A DNA stretch of 64,000 bases from assembly GCF_000001735.4 (NCBI RefSeq), contig NC_003075.7:16369001-16433000 (forward strand), written 5' to 3'. This DNA is from Arabidopsis thaliana. Lineage: Eukaryota > Streptophyta > Magnoliopsida > Brassicales > Brassicaceae. Position 1 is the stretch's first letter; each line of letters begins with the position of its first letter. Under the pieces are notes generated by a model. The model had not been told where the DNA came from. It searched no databases and saw only the letters and a list, made by a program, of their open reading frames with translations. Made by a program: the position numbers and the translations under genes. Of the stretch, positions 50,543 through 62,038 are shown in pieces.

Positions 50543-51365
50543 TTAACCATGGTTAGGTTAACCGAAGATGAACCAAAGGTCATTGGTTTTGGCTAATTGA
50601 CGCTATAGTTTTTTTCATTTCTTGTGTGTACATAACAAGAACCACGCTTAGGCTCTTTTGTTTCATTTTACACATTGTTTCATCTGTATTACTGGATTAC
50701 ACAATTGGAAGTAAATATAAAGATTCTCAATTTCATTTGCCAGTGTTCTTAAACTCGTGATGAATAACGAACGATGATGATTTTAATAACAAGAAAAAGA
50801 ATTAAAAAAATAATCACGTGACTTGTGGAAGCAAGCAAGGCAACGCGTTACAAAAGCACGTGACGTAGCGTATTGGTGGCAATTTCTCATTTTTTCCTCA
50901 GAATACTTACTTTAGAGCACTAATCCAATTATCATACGACGCGTGTCCCACGTTTACTTCCTTCTCTCATATAACAACAAACAACCCACTCCGAATTTTC
51001 TGGTATTATTACTAATTTGCCATTACGTCGTACTGTAGTGTTTTCTTAAATTTGACGTAAGAATGAATGAATGTTGGAAGAGTAAAAGAAAATGTTAATA
51101 ATGTCCAACATTAATATAAACTGGTTTCATTTTCACATTTACCTTAAGTGATACACTGAGATCTTACATTTATTAAATTTTCTTCGAACAACAAACTATA
51201 TTAATTCATAGATGATAGATCGAACTCATATTTCATGGAATGCTTTTGCAATTTTAAAATGAAAAAATAAAAAGAGCATGATTAAGGGTATTTTGGTCAA
51301 TGTCTAAGAGAGATAGCTGTTTCCAAGACTTGTTCTCCAAGCTGGTAGTGCAAGATCTCGTTAAG

Positions 51366-51475
51366 TATAAAAAGGGAAGCTGAGGAACACAATTTTGATA
51401 CTTTTGAGATACAACGTAGAAGAGAAGCTCTAAGGTTTTCAAGTTCTGCTCAACACCACTGCTTACTAATTAAGG
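51366..51475 (+). ncRNA. Candidate unannotated transcript start
   Basis: GTATAAAAAGGG at about 51366 is a good TATA box, and 30 nt later starts a purine-rich segment that ends in AATTAAGGTATCC, a plausible 5' splice site. No protein frame is evident. This could be a noncoding RNA or an alternative first exon of the downstream DUF677 gene, but it rests on promoter-like motifs only. Confidence 0.2.
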
Positions 51476-51484
51476 TATCCAATG

Positions 51485-51577
51485 ATTAATGTGTTCATCT
51501 ATTTTAATCATTAGTTAATCTTCTTAACCATCATACTTCCTTCAAGCAAGCTCTAATTATTAATGTGTTCATCTATT
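51485..51577. repeat. 19-bp direct repeat, period 74
   Basis: ATTAATGTGTTCATCTATT occurs identically at 51485-51503 and 51559-51577, and parts of the interval (GGTTAATGATTAGT, TTAATCATTAGTTAAT) are also related, so the area looks locally duplicated. Confidence 0.75.
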
Positions 51578-52822
51578 ATGTGGTTAATGATTAGTGTGAT
51601 TACTACATTAAAGGCTTGCTTGGTATAGTTTCCATTATAATCCACTAAAAGAGGGAAAAAGAAGAAGAAAATGGATTGAATTAAAAGTTTGTTATTATTT
51701 TTTGGGTAAAAAAAGGGAAGCTTGTTTAGCACATTTACTCAGTTACTCGTCCACCAAAATCTTTTCTATGTTTTATTTTGGGTATAATCTTGTTTTCTTT
51801 TCACACAATCACACATCGATTTCGGGTAACCTAAGTTATAATATGTCATTGTTTTGCTTTCTGCACACACTTATATATATCAGCATATCGCTAATCATGC
51901 ACAAATTATACATCACGATTTCTACCCAACAATGACACACTCATTGGAAAAATCCCATACGTATGCAAATGTGCATATCTTGATAAGAATAATCACATTT
52001 TATTGATTAAAAATATTTCGTTGAATAGAATGATATAGGCAGATAGTTTCTTCCTAAGTGTTTTTTTCTTTGGTGTGTCTCGTTTTTTGTTTGTTGCTTA
52101 ATCTACATTTATACTCAACCCATTAGCCGCCCCTATATAATAACAAACACATATTTGCATGAATTTTAATTGTGTGATGCCCCGTTGCTTTTAATCTTGA
52201 AACTGTTAGAAATTAAAGAGAATATCTAGCGAGAGATAACAAAAATATATGGCTATATGCTGCATTTTTAAATATATAAAACAAGTCAACACAATTAAAT
52301 ACGAGACTTATCGTGTAAGAACTTAAATAACACACATTTTCAAATACCATTTCGGGTAGGGCCATATACATTTTAATCGTCACAATTCACATCGTCGTAT
52401 CGATTATCACACGTTTGAGAAGATCAGAAAAATACTTATACTATTAACTCTGTGTGTAGATTCATGTCTAATATAGAGAAATACTCAAATACAAATAACT
52501 AATGAGATAAGGAGTTGATGACTCATCACATAATCATAACTATATATTGTCTAACTCCAGTGCATGGAAAACTAAAACAGTGCGTAACATTTTTTAGCCA
52601 TTACATTATATATAGTTTAGTGAGTAAATACATTTTTATCAATTATATATGTAAATGCAACAATATTTCGAAGTTTTTTTTGTAGTTCTTTCATAAACAA
52701 ACAAAAAAATTGTAGTTCTTTAACAACGAAAAAACAGTACTTTGTAGTGTCAATCCTTAGAAAGATTGTGTGTGTTTATTTTCCTTCAAAGAGGGATATT
52801 GTGAATACGTTACATATTGGTG

Positions 52823-52899
52823 ACGCACACAAAAACAAAAACAGAAATGTATAGAATACGTTTAATATCAATTTGACACGCACACAAAAACAAAAACAG
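52823..52899. repeat. 22-bp direct repeat, period 55
   Basis: ACGCACACAAAAACAAAAAC followed by AG is found at 52823-52844 and again at 52878-52899. Low sequence complexity makes slippage the simplest cause. Confidence 0.75.
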
Positions 52900-53435
52900 T
52901 AGATTGTGAAAAAAGATGATTTGTTTTGTAAGTATTGGCGTAGGCCAAAAGGCGGCTTAAGTAGAGAGTAAACGTTTGCTTCCCGCGTTATACAAAGCCC
53001 TAATTCTCATCATCATCATGCGTGCAAGCTATTTTCCATTTCCTTTAACGATTCTCATTCTTACTCTCTTCAAGCTTCTTCTTTCTTTCCCCAATATCTT
53101 TTCTCTTTTATATTCATTATTTTTCTCCCTTTTTCTCTCCCAAATCTTTTTTTTTTCTTTTTCCCGGAAAATTCTCTCTGTTGTTGTTGTTGTTGTTGTC
53201 TCTCTCCTGATAAGCTCGACCAAGTTTATCTCTTTCTCGCTAATCATTTCTCTTTAAACTTCTCTCATCGTTGAACCATTTTGTTTTAGTACATAAAGAT
53301 TCTTCTTCATTCTTTTTGTACGCGTTTCTATGTTACAAACGCATTTCTATCATAAAAGTTATTATTACTTGAGCTCAATCTTCATTGGTTTATTCATATA
53401 TTCAGATCAATCGAGTTCGGTACTGCGACGTTCTA

Positions 53436-54824
53436 ATGGGAAACCAAACAAGCAAAAAGTCACAAGAGACATCGGCTAAGAGCGTGCACTACACAACGGA
53501 GCTGAGATCCTACGCGGCTGCGTGCAAAGCAGACACGGAGCTTCAATCTTTCGACACGTGTTTGCAAGCACGGACGAGTCACGTGATAAGCACGCTAGCT
53601 ACGGGGGTTGAGGTTCGAGCGCTCTCGTTCGATTCCTTGAAAGAAGTGACGCAATGCTTGTTGGAGATGAACCAAGAAGTGGTGAAAGTGATATTGGATT
53701 GCAAGAAAGACATTTGGAAGAATCAAGAAATGTTTGAGCTTGTCGAAGATTACTTTGAGAATAGCTTGAAGACACTTGATTTTTGTGCTGCTTTGGAGAA
53801 AGGCTTGAGACGAGCTCGTGATAGTCATCTTTTGATTCTTGTTGCTCTTCAACAGTTTGAAGATGAGAGCCTTGTCCAAGGTATGACTTTTATTTCTTTC
53901 TTGTTTTTCATGGTTTTAATTAGGGATGGGAGTTATACCCAACAAAATAAATTTATAGGGATGGGAGAAATAAAGTTTCATCTTGTCTTGTTTTATGAAA
54001 ATGCATTTTTCAGTTGAAATTTCTAATTTCAAATCCTGTTTTAAAATAGGAGTAATATTAATCATTAGTAGTAACGAGGCATTATATATAATTCATCCTA
54101 ATTATTTAATTTTTTGACTTTAACACTCTTTTTTGGGTTGGCAGGTGGGAACGGATACAAGAAGACACTTGAAGAGCTAAAGAATTTCAAAGACGCAGAG
54201 AGTCCTTTCAACGAAGACTTCTTCAAAATGTTCCAATCTGTTTACAAACAGCAGATGCTGATGCTCGAGAAGCTTCAGCATCGTAAAAACAAGCTTGACA
54301 AGAAGCTTAAATGCATCCACACATGGAGAAAACTCTCCAGCATCATCTTTGTGGCTACCTTTGCCACTGTGCTCATCTGCTCTGTTGTGGCTGCAGCCAT
54401 GGCAGCTCCTCCTGTGGCTGCGGCTCTCGCTGCAGCTACAGCCGTGCCGCTAGGCTCAATGGGGAAATGGATTGACTCGCTGTGGAAGAATTATGAGAAT
54501 GCACTCAAAGGGCAAAAAGAGGTGATCAGTTCGATGCAGGCAGGAACATTTGTGGCGGTTAAAGATTTGGATAATATCCGAGTTTTGATCGAACGGTTGG
54601 AGATTGAGATCACGGGGATGGTGAAGAGTGCGGAGTTCGCTGTGGAACATAACGCGGTCAAGATTGGGATCGATGATATAAAGAAGAAGCTTGAGGTGTT
54701 TAAGAAGAATGTTGAAGAACTGGGGACTCAAGCAGATTTGTGTAGCAGAGATATAAGAAGGGCAAGGACTGTGATTCTTCAGAGGATCATCAAGCACCCT
54801 AATAATGCTAGTAGTAGCACTTGA
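53436..54824 (+). CDS. DUF677/UPF0496 membrane protein, tandem copy 1
   Basis: Two exons (53436-53880 and 54145-54824) give 1,125 nt, a 374-residue protein. It starts MGNQTSKKS, a likely N-myristoylation site (Gly2). The sequence is mostly helical with Lys/Glu-rich coiled-coil parts ([29 protein letters not shown]). In the middle are two adjacent hydrophobic stretches ([20 protein letters not shown], then [14 protein letters not shown]). This is the plant UPF0496 (DUF677) pattern; relatives include BYPASS1-like and AT14A-like proteins. Some members link the plasma membrane to the cell wall or cytoskeleton. Function here is not known from sequence. It is AT4G34320. A 73 percent or higher match to the next gene, flanks included, marks a tandem duplication; that figure is an eye estimate, not a computed score. 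Confidence 0.93.
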
Positions 54825-55712
54825 ATAATGAAATCTTGAATAGTAAAGATTCTTTCTGAGTTAATACTATCAATGTTTAAATAACTCGAATCTGTTTATT
54901 GTAAATGTATGTTGCGTTTTCTGTATTCTTTGATGATTGAAACTATGGGAGACAAGTCTTTTCATAGTTAACTTCTTTCTCTCTAATTTTCCTTTTTGCT
55001 GATCTCTATCAATATGAGAGTGGGCTGATATACTAAAACGAACTCAAAAGTAGAAAATTAGATCATGAGTTTGGAATCTGAAAACTAGGGAAAATGATAG
55101 GAGTCAAGCTGAAAAAACTCAAAATATGTGAGTTAAAATTTTAATTGATAATTATAAAATTTTGACAAATATCAATAGCTTTTAAATTTTGTTAATTTAT
55201 GAGATATGGATTGTTTTAGATTTTTAAAAAGATATGACTATTAATATCAAATTAAATATTGAAAAATAATATGGAAAATATCAATAGCTTTGAAGTTTTA
55301 TTATCTTAAAAAATCTAGAATTATTATTGTTTTTACTCTTATATTTATGTATACATAAATCACTAATTATATATTAGTTATGTGGATGCAGATTACATGA
55401 GAATAGAGAAAAGCTAACTCTATATATGTGTACAAGTTTTTTTTCTCTCTGTCTCTCCCAATCTGTTTTCTTGTCCTGTGTTATCGCCTCTCCTGGTACG
55501 CCCGACCAAGTTTATCTTTGTCTCACTGATCGTTTCTCTCAGTCTCGACCTAATTGATTAAGGTTTTGTTTTAGTCTATAGATTCTTCTTTAATCTGTAA
55601 ACGCATTTCTATGTTTGAAATGCATTATTATCATAAGAAGTACTTGAGTTCAATCTTTCATTGGTTTATCTGTTTTATTCATATACAGAATCGAACTCGG
55701 AACTGCGTTGTA
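54825..55712. other. Spacer within the DUF677 tandem pair
   Basis: Copy 1's 3' region (54841-55090), AT-rich filler (55090-55430), then copy 2's leader (about 55495-55712). The outer parts are homologous to the flanks of the other copy. The filler has no counterpart that I see and may be a later insertion or expansion. Confidence 0.55.
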
Positions 55713-56890
55713 ATGGGAAACAAAACAAGCAGAAAGTCAAAGGAGAAATCGGGTAGGAACTACACAACGGAACTGAGATCGTACGAGGCTGCATGTAAAG
55801 AAGACATGGAGATTCAGTCTTTCGACACACGTATGCAGGCACGGACGAGTCACGTGATAAGCACGCTAGCTACAGGCGTCGAGGTTCGATCGCTCTCGTT
55901 TGATTCCCTGAAAGCAGTGATTGGGAGTTTACTGGACATGAACCAAGAAGTGGCCAAAGTGATCTTGGATTGCAAGAAAGACATTTGGAAGAATCAAGAA
56001 ATGTTTGAGTTCGTCGAAGCTTACTTTGAGACTAGCTTGAAGACGCTCGACTTCTTTAATGCTTTGAAGAGAGGCCTGCAAGGAGTACAAATTAATCACC
56101 TTTTCATTCTTGGTGCTGTTCAGCATTTTGAAGAAGAGAGCCTTATTCAAGGCAAGACTTTTCTTATTTTCTCTTTTGTTTTCTTCTGGTTTTGACTTTA
56201 ACACTCATCTTTTTCTGGTTCGCAGATGGGAACGGATACAAGAAGACACTTCAAGAGCTGAAGAGGTTCAAAGACGCAGACAGACCTTTCGACCAAGACT
56301 TCTTCAAGATGTTCCAATCTGTTTACAACCAGCAGAAGTGGATGCTCGATAAGCTTCAGCGTCGTCAAAACAAGCTCGACAAGAAGCTCAAGCGCATTCG
56401 CACATGGCGAAAACTCTCCAGCATCATCTTCATGGCTACCTTTGCCACTCTGGTCATCTGCTCTGTTCTCGCTGCAACTATGGCGGCTCCTCATGTGGCT
56501 GCGGCTCTCGCTGCAGCTACACCCCCAGTGGGATCTATGGGGAAATGGATCGACTCGCTGTGGAAGAACTATGAGAATGAAATCAAAGGGCAGACAGAGG
56601 TGTTCAGTTCGATGTATGTAGGGACATATGTGGCGGTTCAGGATTTAAATAATATCAAGGATTTGATTAAACGGTTGGATACTGAGATCAGGGGGATGGT
56701 GAAGAATGCGGAATATGCGGGGGAGCTTGGTCCAGTCAAGATTGGGATCAATGCGATTAAGACGCAGCTTGAGGTGTTTAAGAAGAACGTAGAGGAATTG
56801 GAGATCCAGGCTGATATGTGTAGCACCGATATTAGAAGGGCAAGGACTGTGATTCTCCAGAGGATTATTAATGCTACTTGCAGCACCTGA
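55713..56890 (+). CDS. DUF677/UPF0496 membrane protein, tandem copy 2
   Basis: Two exons (55713-56151 and 56226-56890) give 1,104 nt, a 367-residue protein by my reading. It starts MGNKTSRKSKEK, again with Gly2 as a myristoylation candidate, and keeps the coiled-coil regions ([20 protein letters not shown]) and hydrophobic pair (IIFMATFATLVICSVLAATM, then [12 protein letters not shown]) of copy 1. The 74-nt intron (56152-56225) begins GCAAGA and ends GCAG, a GC-AG intron, while copy 1 has GTATGA at the same site. Joining at that point keeps the reading frame (CAAG then ATGGGAACGG). Function unknown as for copy 1. It is AT4G34330. An annotation assuming only GT-AG introns would give a different length. 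Confidence 0.9.
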
Positions 56891-57770
56891 AGAAAGCACA
56901 AAAGGAACTACCCGGTTTCTCTCATCTTCAGGTTCTTGCTACAAATGATGAAATGCTCAAAGACAATAAATAATAATAGTACAGATTCTTTCTGAATGTA
57001 TATACCTATCAAAGTCCAATAACTCAAACTGTTTATGATGATTGTTGCATTTTCTGTATTCTTTGATGATTGAAAACAATGGGAGACAAGACTTTCACAT
57101 TTGAGACTATCAAAATGATGGTTCTGCCAGGAGTCTATATATACTGATATCAGAGTGGTGGGCTAATAGACGAAAAACTAAATCATAAGTATGGAATCTG
57201 AAAACTAGGGGTGTTAGTTAAAGGAACTGTGATAGGATTCAGTTCTCGTAAACTCTTAAGAGGCTTGATTAACGAGAGAAGTAAGTCTCTTATCTATCGC
57301 CCAGTGTCCAAAGCAAAATCCTACATTAATCCACAAGGCCCCAACTCAATAACCTAGCTTTCCTTTCTAACCTCGAGCTCTCAACTAATTGACATAACAT
57401 AATCTTAATTCTGATACAGTGATATGTTTCACACCCCATAAACATCACGAAGCAAAACACATGTCGACCAAAGAAAATATACTTACCTCAGACCACTTGA
57501 CTTGGTTTGGAAATATAGCAATGATACAAGACTAAACTCCTTCCACACTGGTCCCTGGCTCCCACTCATGAGACATGAAACTGAAACTAACATTAAGTTA
57601 TGTAACAAGAATCTCATGAGAAAGACATCATATCAATTGCCTAAAAGATAGGTTAGAAATTCTCATTCTTTCAGTCACAAAATCATAATCATAACATAGG
57701 CCTGTATAAAGAAAGGTTACAAATCACAAGATTAATAGTACGCTACACAGACTGTAATGAATCACTTATT
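56891..57770. other. 3' flanks of DUF677 copy 2 and TAF8
   Basis: Convergent gene ends. The first 320 bp repeat the downstream sequence of copy 1 (for example GATGATTGAAA then ATGGGAGACAAG). The rest is AT-rich with no gene. Confidence 0.5.
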
Positions 57771-58832
57771 TTACAACTGATTGAGGTCTACTGGGTTCTC
57801 CATACACTGTCTCAAAATGAACTCCGCTCTTCTTCTTTTGTCATCTCTATCCTCCTCACGCACAAAGGATATGGGTCTATCTTCACCCTTCATCTGTAGA
57901 CTTAGATCCAAAGGTTGTCCGAGAAATTTCTTCTCGGTTCTGAGCTTAGAAAGAGCAACAGGTTTATTCTTCTTCCATTCAGTGTGAGCTTCACTAGAAA
58001 ACCCATCTCTTGCAGCCTCCATAGCAGGAGCAAATGCCTCTATCACTGATAAGCCATCTCTATTCAATGATTCGACTTTCTCCCCGGACGATACAGAACG
58101 CAGTTCACTCTCATCATCTCTCATTTCTTCTTTCACACCATCCATATCTCCCCACACAGGATTCCTTGAGGAGATTTTACAAACAAGTTTCCTCTGCAAA
58201 CTCAACAAAGCTCTCTCAGCCTTTCGTCTCTGCCTCGCTTGTTCAATCTTATCTCCCCTTGGATCTGATACTCTTTCGATCCACATAGGGGTTTCCTTAT
58301 AAGTATGAGGATCAGGAAAAGCTGGTAGCCACAAAGGAATATGTTTCCCAGGTGGAGTTTCACCAATTTCAACAAAGCTTGGGATCATCTTCCTACTCCT
58401 ATCACTTATAGCTACAGGAAAACTTGGCAATGGCTGCGAGAAAGGGACTTCTTCACTCGAATTAACGAAATCGATAATCTCCCTAAGTTTAATCGAACGA
58501 CCTAATGAACAACTCTCAGACGAAATTCCTTGTTCGCCATTGTTATCAGTCAAATCATCCAAAGCGAGAATGATATCGAACACGTTACACTGACTCCTAC
58601 CAGTTAGATTAGCGAAGGAAGTAGCGGTTTTACCTAGCTGAAGAATGTACTGGAGTGCGAATCCAGATAGAGATTCGAGAGCTGGATCCTTGAAATTCTC
58701 GTACCCAACGCTCTCGCAGACCTGAGCTACTGCAGCTTTAGCGGCTGCGTGGCTAAACTCGTAGGACTCGGAGCAGCCAGAGGAAGATGCGGCATCGTTC
58801 CTATCACCTTCTTGAGCTCTCTCTGTGTTCAT
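57771..58832 (-). CDS. TAF8: TFIID subunit TAF8
   Basis: An intronless minus-strand frame of 353 residues from the ATG at 58832. The histone-fold (bromo-associated) domain spans roughly residues 25-100: FSHAAAKAAVAQVCESVGYE, then ALESLSGFALQYILQLGKTA and CNVFDIILALDDL. The TAF8 C-terminal motif PPGKHIPLWLPAFPDPHTYK follows. A conserved basic segment (QARQRRKAERALLSLQRKL) lies next. TAF8 pairs with TAF10 through the histone fold in TFIID, assisting RNA polymerase II initiation in the nucleus. The upstream in-frame TTG at 58850 is not a credible start. Recognised as AT4G34340. Confidence 0.94.
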   Translation of the reverse strand: MNTERAQEGDRNDAASSSGCSESYEFSHAAAKAAVAQVCESVGYENFKDPALESLSGFALQYILQLGKTATSFANLTGRSQCNVFDIILALDDLTDNNGEQGISSESCSLGRSIKLREIIDFVNSSEEVPFSQPLPSFPVAISDRSRKMIPSFVEIGETPPGKHIPLWLPAFPDPHTYKETPMWIERVSDPRGDKIEQARQRRKAERALLSLQRKLVCKISSRNPVWGDMDGVKEEMRDDESELRSVSSGEKVESLNRDGLSVIEAFAPAMEAARDGFSSEAHTEWKKNKPVALSKLRTEKKFLGQPLDLSLQMKGEDRPISFVREEDRDDKRRRAEFILRQCMENPVDLNQL

Positions 58833-59680
58833 TGCTCTAATTTGTTTCAAAAAGCTATCTAATCCCTGAAATTAGGGTTTTCTCGTCGGTAAGACCACAT
58901 GGACCGCCGGTTTAAAGAGAATCGAAGAAATTTGCCTCCGTCAACGGAAAAGACCTAACGTCGACGAAGCACCGGGAAATATGAAGAGAGAAAGAGAGAC
59001 AGAGAGAAATGCGTCTTGAGAATCCTGCCATCTCTCGCTTATATAGAGCTCCAACCCCAAAATTAACTACCAACTTTTTTTTTTTTTTTTAGACCAAAAT
59101 TTTGGTTTAAAATTAAACAAATGTAAATTGTAGTAATCATAACCCAAAAAATTATTGGAAAATTTTATAAGAAATTGGCGTGGCTGATTTTGTTGAAAAT
59201 AAGTTTTTCTGCGGTATTTCGTAAAAATTTATGAAGCTATTTTAGAAATTCGGATGAGTGATTCTGTTGAAAATGAGTTCTCCGCGATATTTCATTACAT
59301 TGTTTTGAAAATTTTCCAAACATAACGAAATATCGCGGGAGAACTCTTGACAACTTCCCGAGTTTCGTTACATTAAACTATTTTAGAAACTCTTGTGGCT
59401 CGATTTGTTGAAAATGAGTTCTTTCCCGATACCGCGGAGATTCATAACCTAGTTGTTTTAGTGACAACTTCTCGATAATGACAGCCTTACACAGTCTCAA
59501 GTTCTATATCAGTCTAATTGCGATTATGGTAAGAACATTAAGTGGAGTAAGATAACGAGGATGTTGACTTTGAATTACAAAACCTCTTACAAAAGTTATA
59601 AAGACAAATCATACAACTACATATATTTTAGTACACTCTTGACATGACAAATAGTATTTGAATACGATCACAATGCCGAA
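58833..59680. other. Spacer with foldback repeat family between TAF8 and HDR
   Basis: The first 200 bp are the TAF8 leader and promoter (GA-rich run at about 58982-59008, AGAGAGAAAGAGAGACAGAG). A poly-T tract lies near 59069-59090. From 59171 to 59447 is a repeat cluster with inverted and direct copies, described separately. The right end is HDR 3' sequence. No coding exon seen. Confidence 0.55.
59171..59447. repeat. Direct and inverted repeat cluster of unknown family
   Basis: Three direct copies share the core GTTGAAAATRAGTT followed by a CCGCGRTATTTC-like segment: A at 59171-59230, B at 59243-59300 and C at 59383-59447. Each is preceded by RGAAAYT..., ending in GATTYTGTTG or similar. A fourth, inverted copy lies at about 59324-59375. 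Copy B and the inverted copy form an imperfect stem: GAGTTCTCCGCGATATTTC at 59275-59293 pairs with its near complement at 59326-59346. The outer parts pair further, giving a foldback of about 125 nt. Confidence 0.75.
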
Positions 59681-62038
59681 TCAAGCCAGCTGCAATAACT
59701 CTTCACGTTTAATGTCGAACACCTTCACCAAAGCATCTTCCACGACCTGTAATTTTTTCACAAATATTTTCACTCATGTTCGTGTGGGAAACAAGAGAAC
59801 CAAACAAAAATATAGCTGCAAATATATATATACCTTATCCGGGGTTGATGCACCTGATGTCACACCGATTGTTATTGGTCCCTTTGGGAGAAAGTTTTCC
59901 TTCTCGACCAGTTCTCCATACTATCAATGTAAAATAGAAAAAATCAGTGAATGCAGTTTGGTAAGGAGTAAGTTAGTTTTGAAATGCGCTTACGTGGAGC
60001 TTATAGGCTATTTTATTCCCAGGTCCTATCCGTTTCTCACTATCGATCCAGTAAGATGGGATTCCCCGTGCCTCTGAGATTTCCTGAAGGTGAGAGGTGT
60101 TACTTGAATTCCATCCGCCAACCACTAGCATGAGGTCAATCTTCTCTTCCACTAGCTCATAGATTGCGTCTTGTCGCTCCTGAAGAGATTATAGTATTGA
60201 TGAATAAACACTTCCTCAAGTGTAAAACTTGTCTAGATGCATGGTTTTTGAGGTATGGGAATTTTACTTGAGTAGCGTCGCATATTGTGTTGAAGCTGAT
60301 GAAATGTCCGCTTACATTTTCCACTCCATACTTGCGCATCATTGTTGTCTCGAGTAATCTTCCTGTGGGGTTTTTGGCATGAGACTCAAACTAAGGTGTT
60401 TTTGTTTCCAAGGATAAAAGACGATTGTCATGTAAAAAAACGGTAGAGTAACTAACCTATCTCCTCTGTTTCTCCCTTTAGCATCGTTGTTTGGTTTGCA
60501 ATACCAACTTTGACAAGGTCATTGTCGGGATCGAAACCCTTCGAAATTGCGTATTTGAATTTCTACAACGCCAACATAGAGATTAGAAAAACCAGAATGA
60601 TACAAAGAATTAGCAAAATAAGCTTACATACCTCCATGAACTCCTCTTTTGTGGAGCTAGATCCATCGTATTGGCCACCGAGAATGTAATCACAAACGTA
60701 ATTTGCCTGTGCTCAGTAATAAGGTACCCCATCAGTAACACATCTTGCAAAATTCTATGGATATCCAAAGTTTGACAATATAAAAGTCACACCTCTTTCA
60801 TGTTCTTTACAATGATGTACTTTCCTGCAAAAGACGCAGTTGCAATCGTCTCTTCATGATTATATTTACCATGGATTACTGATGTGTATTCCCCCTTCTT
60901 GTGCTTCTCAACCGTGTTCCAGACCTTTAGAGTCACAAATGTCAAAAAGGAAGATATCAATAACCTATGCTAGAGATGAATGCGAGAAACAATATTACGG
61001 ATTTATGGCCACAGGAGGAATGTACCTTTGTCACCCAAGGACAAGTCGTGTCAACAATTTGCACCTTTTTATCATTAAGAACATACATCTCGTCAACACC
61101 AGCTCCAAACGCAGGAAGGATAACCACATCATCTTTCTCTACTACATCAAACTGTTTCTTTGAATCCTCAACCGGAATAATTTTAACATCCATATCTTCC
61201 AACCTCTGCAATGTTCCATGCAATTCAACTACACTGATTGGCCACAAAGCAAAAGCATCTAGCTATGTTTACAGTAAGGTTACTGAGTATAGTGACGACA
61301 TACCTTATTGACGGTCGGGTTATGAATGATTTCGTTAGTAATCCAAAGCCTCTCCTCTGGAAACTGCTTTCGTGCTTCATATGCAATCTGAACAGCACGC
61401 TCAACACCCCAGCAAAAACCATATGCTTTAGCGAGTTTCACAGTAACATCTCCCCAAGAATAAGTATACCCATTTGTTTTCAGTGTCTCCAATATATCAC
61501 CTGAGCAAGATAAATCACCATCCAATTGATTCTTGTTCTTCAGAACAATATCTTATAAACCCCACAAAGATACAACTTTTCCCACTTCAATCCTGTTAGA
61601 TTTGCCAAAACAATTTCTAATCCAAAACCCAATATTGCGGTCTTCACACTATTCGAAAGTCTAATCCTTTTTTCAACAACAAACCCAAATTTCGTAAATT
61701 TCATTACAGCTCAATCAACCCAAAACAGAGCATGCAAATCAGCAAAGTTGGGGGAACTTACTGGTGTACTCTCGATTCATGAGCTTGAGTGTCTCCTCCT
61801 TATGACCGAACCCTTTACGATTGTAATTATCGCTTCTCGTCAAGTTCTTACGGAACACCTTGGCGTCGAAATCGGAGTCCATCACCACCGATGGCGAAGG
61901 AGCGTTCTCATCGCCAGACGAGCACCGGACTGATAAAGCTTTCCGGCGGCGGAGAGATCCGGATCCAGAGAGATGATTCTCCCGCACGAAAGTATCCGGT
62001 CGAACGCATAATCGGCTGAATTGGAGCGCAACAGCCAT
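59681..62038 (-). CDS. HDR: 4-hydroxy-3-methylbut-2-enyl diphosphate reductase
   Basis: About ten exons on the minus strand encode 466 residues, from the ATG at 62038 to the stop at 59681-59683. The first exons read are 62038-61762, 61500-61304, 61205-61026 and 60925-60793. It converts HMBPP to IPP and DMAPP, the last step of the plastid MEP isoprenoid pathway. Residues 1-40 form a transit peptide. Three Cys that hold the iron-sulfur cluster are visible: Cys122 ([11 protein letters not shown]), Cys213 (DTTCPWVTK) and about 350 (FNTICDATQ). Substrate-binding blocks [18 protein letters not shown] and [11 protein letters not shown] are present. All are intact. Also known as ISPH or CLB6 (AT4G34350). 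It is head-to-head with the methyltransferase gene. Confidence 0.97.

Larger units (their letters stand above)
50543..53435. other. Long spacer before the DUF677 pair
   Basis: About 2.9 kb without a recognised protein gene. It contains a possible noncoding transcription unit at about 51366-51475, a 19-bp direct repeat (51485-51503, 51559-51577), a 22-bp direct repeat (52823-52844, 52878-52899), and the CT-rich leader of the next gene with a TTG microsatellite at about 53178-53199. The open frame at 52976-53257 is pyrimidine-rich leader sequence, not a protein. Confidence 0.5.

Noticed and set aside
52976-53257. 93-residue hydrophobic frame before the first DUF677 gene
   Set aside because: It is a CT-rich leader translated into Leu/Phe/Ser. 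The homologous leader of copy 2 does not keep the frame.
58833-58850. TAF8 start at TTG (58850)
   Set aside because: It is not an ATG. The next Met at 58832 gives the known family length.
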